Assembly (NCBI GenBank): GCA_030263635.1
Contig: SZPI01000004.1
Coordinates: forward strand, 1-64,000
Length of the DNA stretch: 64,000 nt
Direction of reading: 5' to 3'
Origin: Flexicrinis sp001567485
GTDB lineage: Bacteria > Chloroflexota > Anaerolineae > Aggregatilineales > Phototrophicaceae
The notes under the pieces: model-generated
Databases searched by the model: none
What the model saw: only the letters and a program-made list of their open reading frames with translations
What the model was told of the DNA's origin: nothing
Translations under genes and position numbers: made by a program
In this document: in pieces, positions 9,399 to 17,358 of the stretch
Position numbering within the stretch: position 1 is the first letter of the stretch
Layout: every line of letters begins with the position of its first letter

Positions 9399-9428
9399 TA
9401 GACACCCCGGCGCCACCTATGCTATACT
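9399..9428 (+). promoter_or_regulatory. promoter of tRNA-His
   Basis: TAGACA (9399-9404), 18-base spacer, TATACT (9423-9428) with an upstream TGC (extended -10). The tRNA begins 15 bases after the -10, as expected for a stable-RNA promoter. Confidence 0.65.
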
Positions 9429-9442
9429 ACCGAGCGCACCAT

Positions 9443-9520
9443 GGTGGGTGTAGCTCAGTTGGTTAGAGCGTCTGGTTGTGGCCCAGAAGGCCGTGGGTTC
9501 AAGTCCCATCACTCACCCCA
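9443..9520 (+). tRNA. tRNA-His (anticodon GTG)
   Basis: Full cloverleaf. The acceptor stem GTGGGTG/CACTCAC carries the extra G-1 (9443) opposite C73 that defines tRNA-His. The D stem is GCTC/GAGC. The anticodon stem TCTGG/CCAGA encloses loop TTGTGGC with anticodon GTG, and the T arm is GTGGG-TTCAAGT-CCCAT. The 3' CCA is encoded (9518-9520). It has its own promoter and terminator. Confidence 0.96.
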
Positions 9521-9531
9521 CCAGCGACACA

Positions 9532-9565
9532 AAAAGACCCCGGCACTATGCGGGGTCTTTCTTGT
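9532..9565 (+). terminator. terminator of tRNA-His
   Basis: AAAGACCCC and GGGGTCTTT form a 9-bp stem around CGGCACTATGC-type loop sequence, followed by a T-rich tail. Confidence 0.8.
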
Positions 9566-9587
9566 TGTCTCGCTGCTGCTTGCGCGG

Positions 9588-10979
9588 CTAATACGCGCGG
9601 CGAACCTTCACCGAGTGTATCCGCGCATACAGCCGATGTCCTCCACGTTTACGCGCCGGAGATGGAGCCGATCCCTCAACCGCGGCGCTGGCGTCAACGT
9701 GTACCGGCATCGGAATGACTGCGATGGGCTTAGGCGCATCGGGGCGCGAGAATCTGATCGGCTCGGGGCGGCTGAACTCTTCCTTCGAGTACGTTTCAAG
9801 TTCCTGTGTCTCGCTGGGTTTCGGTAGGCCAAACACCTCGAACACGCTGATCTGCGACGTATCGTGGATCTTGTCGCGCTTGGTCGTCAGCGGTGGTGAG
9901 GCGACCGGCGCCTCAGATGGGGTTGCGTATTGGGCCACAACCGGCGCCGTATCGGACACTCGTGGCGGAGCCGTGTCCTCCAGCGGCTTTGGCGTCGAGG
10001 GGACGGCTCCGGCCGCCGGTGCGCTCTCAGCTGGCGATGCCTTGGCCTCGGCCGATTCGGTCGACTCTGCGGCGGGCGGCGGGACGGTGTCAGGCGCTTT
10101 GGCTTCCACAGATTCGGCAGCTGACGGTGTTGGAACGGCTTTGGCGGGTTCGCTCGCGGATGGGACGGCTGCGGCGGCAGGGACATCGATCTTAGGCGTT
10201 GGCGCGACAGGCGCGATGGGCGGCCCGACGACGACCTCCGGCGTGGTCGACTCGACCGCGAGGAAGTCCGGTTCGGCGGGCGCGTTGACCACAGGCGCCG
10301 ATGCCGCTGGCTGGACAGGCTCTGGCGTGGTGGTAGGGATGCTGACGGGCCGTGGTTTTGTGTCACCGGGTTTAAGGGGTGGCTCGTCAATCACAACGGC
10401 AGGCTGGGGTTTGGTGGGCTGACGTGCTTGCCCTTTGACTATCGCGGCGCTGCCTTCTGCCGTATCGCCGAACGGATGGCGTGGGCGGTACGTAGCGCGG
10501 GCCTCGACGCCGGGATCCTCGCGCATAAGCGACTTGGCCTGAAACGTCTCGACTTCCTTCGACTTCGTGATGAGCCGGTACAGGCCGCGCAGGCTGTCGA
10601 TGATGATCGCCTCTTGACCACGCCCTGCGCTGCCGCCAAACAGCCCGGCCCGATAGCTGAACGTCCACTGTACAATCGTGCCTTCTGGCACTTCTTGGAG
10701 GCGCAGCGTCCCTTTGTTCTCCCGGTATGAGCCGCCCTCGACGACTTTATATTCGTAGCCGAAGCGCTCGTACCATGCCGTGATTTCGAGCACGACATCG
10801 CGCCCGCGCTCCGGCGTGATGCGCACACGCGCACCGGGCTGGATCTTCGTGTTGGACGTCAGCATGACGGTCGACCGGCAGTTCGCCTGCCACTCGGCGT
10901 TACGTTTGAGATCGCCCACGAAATGCCAGACCCGTTCGGGTGACGTCGGAATCAGGATTCGATGGTCAATGAGGTTCAT
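9588..10979 (-). CDS. SRPBCC-fold protein with long Pro/Ala-rich disordered tail
   Basis: 463 residues in two unlike parts. Residues 1 to about 150 look like a polyketide-cyclase/SRPBCC domain (RILIPTSPERVWHFVGDLKRN, then YRENKGTLRLQEVPEGTIVQWTFSY), a hydrophobic-ligand-binding fold. Residues about 185-420 are a low-complexity region rich in Pro, Ala, Glu, Ser and Thr with no hydrophobic core. A basic segment (ARKRGGHRLYARIHSVKVRR) ends the protein. No signal peptide. The tail resembles spacer or interaction regions of scaffold proteins, and the basic end could bind membrane or nucleic acid. Function unknown. Confidence 0.7.
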   Translation of the reverse strand: MNLIDHRILIPTSPERVWHFVGDLKRNAEWQANCRSTVMLTSNTKIQPGARVRITPERGRDVVLEITAWYERFGYEYKVVEGGSYRENKGTLRLQEVPEGTIVQWTFSYRAGLFGGSAGRGQEAIIIDSLRGLYRLITKSKEVETFQAKSLMREDPGVEARATYRPRHPFGDTAEGSAAIVKGQARQPTKPQPAVVIDEPPLKPGDTKPRPVSIPTTTPEPVQPAASAPVVNAPAEPDFLAVESTTPEVVVGPPIAPVAPTPKIDVPAAAAVPSASEPAKAVPTPSAAESVEAKAPDTVPPPAAESTESAEAKASPAESAPAAGAVPSTPKPLEDTAPPRVSDTAPVVAQYATPSEAPVASPPLTTKRDKIHDTSQISVFEVFGLPKPSETQELETYSKEEFSRPEPIRFSRPDAPKPIAVIPMPVHVDASAAVEGSAPSPARKRGGHRLYARIHSVKVRRAY

Positions 10980-11027
10980 CGAGCGGGCGCCTTGGACGTC
11001 TGCGGTACTTCGCTGGGTTTGAAAGTT

Positions 11028-11357
11028 ATGTTACACTCGCCCCGGATTGTAACACGGATTAGCGAAAGTCTGCATGTAGTGCCCGGCCCCGGCCTCGTAT
11101 TCGCATTCGCCTTAGCGACCCTCTACGGCGCACTGTTCCACTTTATCTTTGGCGGTGATGCGCGGCGGCTGGCGGTGTTCCTGTTGGCGAGCTGGGTCGG
11201 TTTCGCTGCCGGTCATATTCTGGGCGTGTTCGCCGGGATTGAAGTGCTGAGTTTGGGTGGCCTGCGCACGGCCGCCGCGACGTTGGGATCGCTCTTTGCG
11301 CTCATGTCTGTGCGTGCCCTGACCACCGGCCAGCGCAGACGCCGTCCTGCACGCTGA
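11028..11357 (+). CDS. small three-helix membrane protein, hypothetical
   Basis: 109 residues with hydrophobic segments at about 22-38, 48-70 and 80-98 (FAFALATLYGALFHFIF; AVFLLASWVGFAAGHILGVF; AAATLGSLFALMSV) and a basic C-terminus (GQRRRRPAR), so probably three membrane helices. The ATG at 11028 is chosen because the preceding codons overlap the divergent SRPBCC promoter region. The SD is weak. It is followed after 14 bases by another membrane-protein gene. Not recognised. Confidence 0.6.
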   Translation: MLHSPRIVTRISESLHVVPGPGLVFAFALATLYGALFHFIFGGDARRLAVFLLASWVGFAAGHILGVFAGIEVLSLGGLRTAAATLGSLFALMSVRALTTGQRRRRPAR

Positions 11358-11371
11358 ATGGCGGTGTTCCG

Positions 11372-11833
11372 GTGACTGAAGCCAAACCGAAACCGAAGCT
11401 GACGCGGGTTCTGCAGACGGTCGTCATCGGTTACGCGGCGTTTATCTTGATCCTCATCATTCTCGGTGTGCTGATCGCGCGCGCCGACCCGGAGCGTGCC
11501 GCGTCGATCATCGCCTACATCCGGGATCTTCTGCTTGTCGTGATCTTCGCCACTACGACGGTCGTGCTGTTTGGAACGGCCATCCTTGTCGTTCAGATCG
11601 CGGCGTTAGCGGGCGTCCTGAAGATCCAGACTACTGCGATTGCCGGCGAACTGCGCGGCGCGGTTTCGGCTGTACGCGGTGCAGCGGTCTTCATCGCGGA
11701 GACAGTCGCTTCGCCTGTCATTCGGGTGATGGGATTCATCGGCGGCCTGTTTGCGTTCCTGCGAGAGATCACCGGTCTGCGTAGGGCGCTGCGGCGTAAA
11801 CCACCTAAGCACGAAGTTGAAAGTGATGAGTGA
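11372..11833 (+). CDS. two-helix membrane protein, hypothetical
   Basis: 153 residues, GTG start. Two long hydrophobic helices (VVIGYAAFILILIILGVLIA at about 14-33; LLLVVIFATTTVVLFGTAIL at about 53-72) are followed by a segment of alternating Ala/Val/Ile and a basic-then-acidic tail (RRKPPKHEVESDE). It is likely a bitopic or hairpin membrane protein with a cytoplasmic tail. It pairs with the preceding small membrane protein. No family recognised. Confidence 0.6.
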   Translation: MTEAKPKPKLTRVLQTVVIGYAAFILILIILGVLIARADPERAASIIAYIRDLLLVVIFATTTVVLFGTAILVVQIAALAGVLKIQTTAIAGELRGAVSAVRGAAVFIAETVASPVIRVMGFIGGLFAFLREITGLRRALRRKPPKHEVESDE

Positions 11834-11918
11834 TGGGTGATGAGAAAACGCCGCGCCGTATAGCTCGACTAAGCGGTGCAAGATGGGAGACCGAATCTCT
11901 CGACTTACGAATACCGGC

Positions 11919-13535
11919 TTAGCCAGCCCTGATTTGACCGAGCGCTGCCGGGAGTGCGCCGGCTACGTCGGCCGCCATGACGCCCGCTGCCGCACCGACG
12001 TGTCTCGTGGCGAGCGTCCCGGCCAGCGCGTGGATATAGACGGCTGCGGATGCGGCGTCGATTCCGGCCAATCCCTGCGCGATCAGTCCGGCGATTGCCC
12101 CGGCAAGCACGTCTCCCGTACCAGCCTTTGCGAGCGCATCTGTCTTGAATGGGCTGACCCGTACCGGTTTGTTGGCTGCTGCGATGAGCGTATGAGCGCC
12201 TTTGAGGACGCAGACCGCGCCGGATTCCGCCGCGTTCGATGCCGACGTGAAGCGATCCCGCTGGATGTCCGGCGTTGTGACGCCAAGTAGGCGCGCCATC
12301 TCGCCGGGGTGCGGTGTGATGACGGCGTGCTTTGGCAGCAGGTTCGCCCACGCACCTACGCCAGCGAGCGCGTTCAGAGCATCGGCGTCCAGCACCAGCG
12401 GCAGCGCAGGATACGTCTCTCGAACGTGACTCAGTACCGCGAGCGTCCGGTCGACCGCTAACGCGGAACCGCCCATGCCGGGGCCGATCAACACGACATC
12501 TGAAGCCGCAATCGAGTTGCGCAGCGTGTCGTCGAGCGGGTCGTCGCCGAGCGGGAGCCAGATCGGTTCGAGCAGTCCGCCTTGAAGGGAGCGCGCGACC
12601 GGCGCCGGAGCGGCGATCTCGACAAGGCCAGCGCCGATCCGGTAAGCGCCGAGCGCGGCAAGCCCTGCTGCGCCCGAAAAGCGTTCACTCCCAGCGATCA
12701 CCAGCACGCGGCCATACGTCCCCTTGTGGCTGTCGGAAGGGCGCGCGGGCAGAAGATTGCGCACGGTCTCGTTGTCGAGCAGGGTTCCGCTGGCGAATAC
12801 GCTTGGCTTCACGCTGTCGGGCAGGTTGAGCGGCACGATAGTGAGCGAACCGGCCTTGCGCACGGCATCGCGCGTCAGCAGGCCGGGTTTTGCGCCGATG
12901 AACGTCATCGTCTCGTCGGCGGTCAGCGTTACGGCGTCGCATTCACCCGTGAGTGCATCGACGCCGCTGGGACAGTCAACGGCTAACACGCGCACGGTCG
13001 GGCGCATGACTTGGGCCGGCGCGGTGGGGTCAATCGAGAGATTCGCGCGCCGTGCCGACGTCCGTTCGGTGAGCGCCTGCCGCACATGCCGCAGCGTGCG
13101 CTGGGCGGTGTCGCGCAAGGGGAGGCGCACGCCGATCCCGAACAGCGCGTCGATGAGAAGGTCTGCGCTGGCGGTCACATGCTTGGCAACCCGTCCGTCA
13201 CGGTCGTCTTCCGCATAGGCCGCGAATACGCCGTGTTCGAGCGCGGACTGCATCAGCGGATCGTCGTCGCGCCGGTCGAGGAGGTACAGCCGAATCTGAG
13301 AGTCGGGAAGCATCTGAGAGAGCAGAGCGGCAGCGACCAACCCATCGCCGCCGTTGTTGCCCTTGCCGACAAGGACGGTGATGCGCGGGCTTGAGATGCC
13401 GTCAAGCATCGAGACAGCGCGAGCCGCGATTTCGCGGCCCGCATCCTGCATCATCTGGTTCACCGTATAGCCGGCGTCGACTGCCGCCTTTTCGATCTCA
13501 CGGATCTGCTCGGGTGTGAAGATCCAGAGGGACAT
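11919..13535 (-). CDS. nnr: bifunctional NAD(P)HX repair enzyme (epimerase + ADP/ATP-dependent dehydratase)
   Basis: A 538-residue fusion that repairs hydrated NAD(P)H: the N-terminal YjeF_N domain epimerises R/S-NAD(P)HX and the C-terminal ribokinase-like domain dehydrates the S form. The N-terminal motif GKGNNGGDG is at 57-65. The C-terminal part shows YGRVLVIAGSERFSGAAGLA, ITPHPGEMARLLG, CVLKGAHT and the catalytic KAGTGDVLAG (Asp475). The length matches the usual bacterial fusion. It lies 11 bases downstream of the polyprenyl synthase gene and is probably cotranscribed with it. Confidence 0.93.
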   Translation of the reverse strand: MSLWIFTPEQIREIEKAAVDAGYTVNQMMQDAGREIAARAVSMLDGISSPRITVLVGKGNNGGDGLVAAALLSQMLPDSQIRLYLLDRRDDDPLMQSALEHGVFAAYAEDDRDGRVAKHVTASADLLIDALFGIGVRLPLRDTAQRTLRHVRQALTERTSARRANLSIDPTAPAQVMRPTVRVLAVDCPSGVDALTGECDAVTLTADETMTFIGAKPGLLTRDAVRKAGSLTIVPLNLPDSVKPSVFASGTLLDNETVRNLLPARPSDSHKGTYGRVLVIAGSERFSGAAGLAALGAYRIGAGLVEIAAPAPVARSLQGGLLEPIWLPLGDDPLDDTLRNSIAASDVVLIGPGMGGSALAVDRTLAVLSHVRETYPALPLVLDADALNALAGVGAWANLLPKHAVITPHPGEMARLLGVTTPDIQRDRFTSASNAAESGAVCVLKGAHTLIAAANKPVRVSPFKTDALAKAGTGDVLAGAIAGLIAQGLAGIDAASAAVYIHALAGTLATRHVGAAAGVMAADVAGALPAALGQIRAG

Positions 13536-13546
13536 GGCTGTTTGGC

Positions 13547-14494
13547 TCAGTGGTCGCGTTCGACGATATACCGGGCCAACGCGACAAGCTCGTCCTTCGC
13601 CGGGCTGTCGCTCAAAACATCCAGCTCGCCGATGGCCGAGTCGATCAGCATCTTCGCTTGCAGCTTGCCCTCAGCGACGGAGTTCGAGTTCAGCGCCTTC
13701 GCCTTGATGAGCGTGACCGGATCAGGGGCGGCCCCGCTGTTGATCGACCCGATACCGCGCCCTTGCTTGAGGTCTAGGCCGGCGGTCTTTCCCAACTGCG
13801 CTTCGTCCGCGGTTAGGTCGAGGATGTCATCGACGATTTGGAACGCAAGGCCGATATTGAAGCCGTAACGGCCAAGCGCCTCCGCGACGCGGTCGTTGGC
13901 GTTCGCAGCTCGTGCACCCATCAGCCCGCCTGCGCTAAACAGCGACGCCGTCTTGCGGGCGATGATGTCCATATACACTTGGCGGGTGAAGCGCTGCTCC
14001 TTAACCGCTTGCGCCTGAAGTGTTTCTCCTTCGACGAGCGCGACAGTCGCTTCCGCGAGAATCACGTTCATATCATGATGCGGCGCCATCAACTCGTAGA
14101 CCTTCGTAAACAGAAAGTCCCCGGTGAGAAGGGCGAACGTGCGCCCCCAGATCGCGTTCACCGAGGGTTTGCCCCGGCGCACGACACCGTGGTCGTTGAT
14201 ATCGTCATGCACCACGCTCGCCGTATGGACAAGCTCCAACGCGGCCGCCAACGAGATCACACTGTCGACCGCCGCACCCCCACACGCCAGATAGCTGAGC
14301 AGGACGAGGCGCGGACGTACCCGCTTCCCACCTGCGCTCAGGATGTGGTGGCTCGCGTCGTTCAGGATCGAGACATCGCTCTTGCACGCGTCTTGCATAC
14401 GTGCTTCAACCGCGCTTAACCCGGCTTCGACAATGTGGGCGATAGGGTGGGCGGGGGGTTCGGCGTCGAGCCGAGCCACTGCGTTCATCGCCAT
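13547..14494 (-). CDS. polyprenyl diphosphate synthase
   Basis: A 315-residue trans-isoprenyl diphosphate synthase. Both aspartate-rich motifs are intact: D97-D-I-N-D101 (first) and D222-D-I-L-D226 (second), and the substrate-binding GGKRVRPRL is at about 55-63. It condenses IPP with an allylic diphosphate. The product length (GGPP for carotenoids, or a longer quinone side chain) cannot be fixed by eye; bulky Val/His precede the first motif. AGGA lies 7 bases upstream of the ATG at 14494. It could feed the carotenoid operon at 48.9-57.4 kb. Confidence 0.9.
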   Translation of the reverse strand: MAMNAVARLDAEPPAHPIAHIVEAGLSAVEARMQDACKSDVSILNDASHHILSAGGKRVRPRLVLLSYLACGGAAVDSVISLAAALELVHTASVVHDDINDHGVVRRGKPSVNAIWGRTFALLTGDFLFTKVYELMAPHHDMNVILAEATVALVEGETLQAQAVKEQRFTRQVYMDIIARKTASLFSAGGLMGARAANANDRVAEALGRYGFNIGLAFQIVDDILDLTADEAQLGKTAGLDLKQGRGIGSINSGAAPDPVTLIKAKALNSNSVAEGKLQAKMLIDSAIGELDVLSDSPAKDELVALARYIVERDH

Positions 14495-14766
14495 GGAGCG
14501 TCCTTTACACTAGGCCTTGCGTTTGTGACTTTCAGAACTATCTAAAACTATTTTACACAGTGGTGAGAAATGGGTCAACCAATCCAGTGTGATATGTTAA
14601 CCACACTCAATCAACGTTCATCCGCTGATAGGTGACGCCATGCCGCCGTTAACCGGGATCGCTGTGTATCGTTCGACCTAATATCCTTTCAGACGCCTTG
14701 AGTCGGATGAATCGCACCTGATGCCTTCTTCTTCCATCCAGAGGGAAGATCATCGGGAATCCGCAT
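14495..14766. other. gene-free spacer upstream of the polyprenyl synthase gene
   Basis: 272 bases, noticeably A/T-richer than its surroundings in the 14510-14600 part. It should hold the leftward promoter of the polyprenyl synthase operon and the 3' end of the HAD-DinB gene's upstream neighbour spacing. I see no ORF, RNA gene or strong hairpin. Confidence 0.4.
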
Positions 14767-15924
14767 CTATTCGCATCCGCCGATCGTCTGACACAGCTGA
14801 CGGATATGCAGGCGGTCGTGCTGCGCGGTGAAGTAAGCCATTTCTAGGAACGTGGTCGGCCCGAAAATGCTGTGGCGCGCTGTACGATCCCATGTCGCCG
14901 GTGTTACAGATTCAATGAAGTCGATGGTGTTCTGACGCTCTTTCAGGAACACATACGGCAGCAGCGCGTGAGCCGACCGAAACAGCGGGTAGTCGGACGG
15001 CGGCGGCGGATCATTCGGCTGTGTGACGAACGGGTCAGGCTCCACGGCGATGCGTTCCAAGCGCGGGCGATGGATACTGCGCTCATACTCGGTGAGGTGG
15101 CATAAGATCTCGGCCGGCGACCACTCGTCTGGAAACGGATGTTGATCCCAAAACCGCGGTGGCATATCCGCCACGACGCCGAAGATCGATCCGAGGTTGC
15201 CGAGCCACTGCGGCACGATGGATTGGCTCGTGATCGCGGGCGGCATCCACTCCGGGAGGCACGGGAGGTCGTCGAGAAATTGGCCGAGCGTCTCCCAGTT
15301 CAGGTGACGGGTGTGCAGCCCGACGATTCCGGCGGCCTGAATGTCGTACACCGGTTCATCACCGACCATCACGGCCTCGTCCGGCTCCAGTCCGCAGCGA
15401 GCGAGGATCTCGCCGTAGTAGGCGGGCGACGGCTTAGTGAAGTGCATGTTGTCGGCGGTGGTGACGAAGTCGTAGTACGTGAAGTCGCCGGGCAGCCCCG
15501 CCCATGTCAATCGCTGCCGAATCGCTTCTTCAGGATATACCGGGTTGGTGGCGATCACGATCTTGTAGCCGGCGCTGCGCACGCGGTCAATGACGGTTTC
15601 GGCCGCCGGCACGGGTGACGTATTGGCGCGCAGTTCCTTGTATTCGGTCTCGTAGAACTCGGTGAAGGCCTCGCTTAGCCCTTTGGCAGTCAGCGGGAGG
15701 ATACGGTGCAGCAGCATCCAGTAGATTTCAAGATTGGTCTGCCAAATGTTACGCGGGCCTGCCATGATCTGCACACCTTCGCGCAGATGTTCGCCCGGCT
15801 CGATGTTCCACCGCCGCTTGAAGAATCGGTTGATGCGCGAGACATAACCCGCCACGAATTCCGGAGTCGGGTTGCGCAGCAGCGTGTTGTCGAGGTCGAA
15901 CAACACTGTCTTAATCACGATCAT
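14767..15924 (-). CDS. HAD-superfamily hydrolase fused to a DinB-like domain
   Basis: 385 residues. The N-terminal half is a HAD phosphatase: nucleophile Asp10 and acid/base Asp12 in FDLDNTLLRN, motif II in KIVIATNP, and motifs III/IV in FTKPSPAYYG and VMVGDEPVYD. From about residue 255 a second domain resembles the DinB/YfiT four-helix bundle (WSPAEILCHLTEYERS near its start, FTAQHDRLHIRQL at its end, giving plausible metal-binding His residues). The ATG at 15924 overlaps the upstream gene's stop; a GTG at 15918 also has good SD spacing from GAGGA. Substrate unknown; the DinB part may act on a thiol. Confidence 0.75.
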   Translation of the reverse strand: MIVIKTVLFDLDNTLLRNPTPEFVAGYVSRINRFFKRRWNIEPGEHLREGVQIMAGPRNIWQTNLEIYWMLLHRILPLTAKGLSEAFTEFYETEYKELRANTSPVPAAETVIDRVRSAGYKIVIATNPVYPEEAIRQRLTWAGLPGDFTYYDFVTTADNMHFTKPSPAYYGEILARCGLEPDEAVMVGDEPVYDIQAAGIVGLHTRHLNWETLGQFLDDLPCLPEWMPPAITSQSIVPQWLGNLGSIFGVVADMPPRFWDQHPFPDEWSPAEILCHLTEYERSIHRPRLERIAVEPDPFVTQPNDPPPPSDYPLFRSAHALLPYVFLKERQNTIDFIESVTPATWDRTARHSIFGPTTFLEMAYFTAQHDRLHIRQLCQTIGGCE

Positions 15925-16270
15925 CGTCCTCGAGCGCACGCCGGAAGAGATCGAGGCCGGAGCTTCCTTGCGCATCTTTCGGGCAGCCGACATACGGATC
16001 GGGAATCGGTATGTCGTGTTTCAGACAGTGCGCCGTCACGGTGATCTTGCGCCCGAAGCCGAGCATCCCCTTTGAGATCGTCAGAGTCAGCTCCATGTTC
16101 GGTGACGCATTCGCGTTCAGAATGTCCGGCACCGGGCACTTGCTGCAATCACTCGGCCGCCAGTGCAGCGAATTGGGGTTCAGCTTGGCGAGTCGGCATT
16201 CCTGTACGCTGCGTCCGCGAAAGTAGTCCTCGTAGTAGTGCTTGCATTCACGGCCTGCGGGTGTCTTCAT
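15911..16270 (-). CDS. small Cys-rich conserved-looking protein, possible metal-binding
   Basis: 119 residues with six cysteines arranged in recurring contexts: RECKHYY and VQECRLAKLN near the N-terminus, DCSKCPVPDIL mid-protein, AHCLKHDIPIPDPYVGCPKD later. The CxxC and paired single cysteines suggest a zinc or Fe-S site. It overlaps the start of the HAD-DinB gene by 14 bases, so the two are translationally coupled and probably functionally linked. Family not recognised. Confidence 0.6.
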   Translation of the reverse strand: MKTPAGRECKHYYEDYFRGRSVQECRLAKLNPNSLHWRPSDCSKCPVPDILNANASPNMELTLTISKGMLGFGRKITVTAHCLKHDIPIPDPYVGCPKDAQGSSGLDLFRRALEDDDRD

Positions 16271-16290
16271 CGGTGCGTTGTCTCCACACG

Positions 16291-16860
16291 CTAGGCGAAA
16301 TACTGCAGCGCCAGTCGAACACGCTCCTCGACATCGTCCGGCGCGTCATGCGGCAGGGCTTGAACGGCGGTTTGGGCCTCGACGATGCTGTAGCCCAACG
16401 CGACCAGCGTGTCGATGACGTCGCTGTTGATGTCGCTGAACGGCATGATCGGCGCGGAATCCAGCCCGACTGCCAGCTTGTCTTTGAGTTCGAACAGAAT
16501 CTTCTGTGCGGTCTTCTTGCCGATTCCCGGCACTCGGCTCAAGATTTCGGGGCGATCCGCGACGATGGCGTTGCGCAGCGCGTCACCGGACAGCGTGCTC
16601 AGGATCGACAGCGCGACCTTCGGGCCAACCCCGCTGACTGTAAGCAGGGTTTCAAACAAGTCGCGTTCGGCGGGCGTGACAAAGCCGTAAAGCGTCATCG
16701 AATCTTCACGCACGACCATGCTGGTATGAAGGATGAGATGCTCGCCGACAGCTCCGGTGACGGTTGGCGGCCCGTAGACCTTGTAGCCGACGCCCCCGCA
16801 CAACAGGATGACGTGATCACGCCCATCGACAGCGATGGTGCCTTGAAGCAGTGCGATCAC
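16291..16860 (-). CDS. ruvA: Holliday junction branch-migration subunit RuvA
   Basis: 189 residues. RuvA tetramers bind Holliday junctions and dock the RuvB motor. The two helix-hairpin-helix motifs are visible (VSGVGPKVALSIL and VPGIGKKTAQKILFELK), followed by the flexible linker and the C-terminal RuvB-contacting domain III (TLVALGYSIVEAQTAV). The start is placed at the GTG at 16860, not the GTG at 16866, because GGAGG lies exactly 6 bases upstream. This start overlaps the ruvC stop as GTGA. ruvB is not in the window. Confidence 0.95.
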   Translation of the reverse strand: MIALLQGTIAVDGRDHVILLCGGVGYKVYGPPTVTGAVGEHLILHTSMVVREDSMTLYGFVTPAERDLFETLLTVSGVGPKVALSILSTLSGDALRNAIVADRPEILSRVPGIGKKTAQKILFELKDKLAVGLDSAPIMPFSDINSDVIDTLVALGYSIVEAQTAVQALPHDAPDDVEERVRLALQYFA

Positions 16861-17354
16861 TGCCACCCTCCGATCGCGTTAAACCGCGCGCTGTGAATGT
16901 CGGTGATCGCTACGGCGAGCGCATCGGCCGCGTCGTCGGGGCGGGGGATCTTGTCGAGGTTGAGCATCAGGCGGGTCATTTCCTGCATCTGCTTCTTATC
17001 GGCGTTGCCATACCCGGTCAAGCTTTGTTTGATCTCGGCCGGCTTGTACTCGGTGATCGGCAGCCCTGCTTGATGGAGCGCCAGCAGGATCACACCGCGC
17101 GCGTGAGCGACGTTGATCCCGGTCGTCACGTTCTTGCCGAAGAACAGGATCTCGACGCCGGCCCGATCAGGCTGGAACTGTCTAATCACGGCCGCGAGGG
17201 ACGTATAGATCGTTTCCAACCGTTCCCAAAGCGGTGTGTGTGCAGGGGTCGTGATGACGTCGTAAGCGACTGCTTGCAGCGCCCCGTCGGAGAGTTCTCG
17301 CACCAACCCGTAACCGACTGTCGCCGTACCGGGGTCGATGCCCAATGAAAGCAC
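16857..17354 (-). CDS. ruvC: Holliday junction resolvase RuvC
   Basis: A 165-residue endonuclease resolving Holliday junctions. The RNase H-fold catalytic acids are present: Asp7 in GIDPGTATVGYG, Glu68 in GVEILFFGKN, and Asp141 and Asp144 in RPDDAADALA. GTG start. It sits between yebC (4-base gap) and ruvA (4-base overlap), the classic yebC-ruvC-ruvA order. Confidence 0.95.
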   Translation of the reverse strand: MLSLGIDPGTATVGYGLVRELSDGALQAVAYDVITTPAHTPLWERLETIYTSLAAVIRQFQPDRAGVEILFFGKNVTTGINVAHARGVILLALHQAGLPITEYKPAEIKQSLTGYGNADKKQMQEMTRLMLNLDKIPRPDDAADALAVAITDIHSARFNAIGGWQ

Positions 17355-17358
17355 TGCG

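Noticed and set aside
9715..10422. 235-codon Gly/Ala/Ser-rich frame on the plus strand
   Set aside because: Mirror of the Pro/Ala-rich tail of the SRPBCC gene; low complexity on both strands, but only the minus frame continues into a folded domain.
11834..11918. tRNA-like string containing TAGCTCGAC and GGGAGACCGAATCTCTC
   Set aside because: No acceptor stem, anticodon arm or TTC loop can be assembled; at most a small GGGAGA/TCTCTC hairpin.
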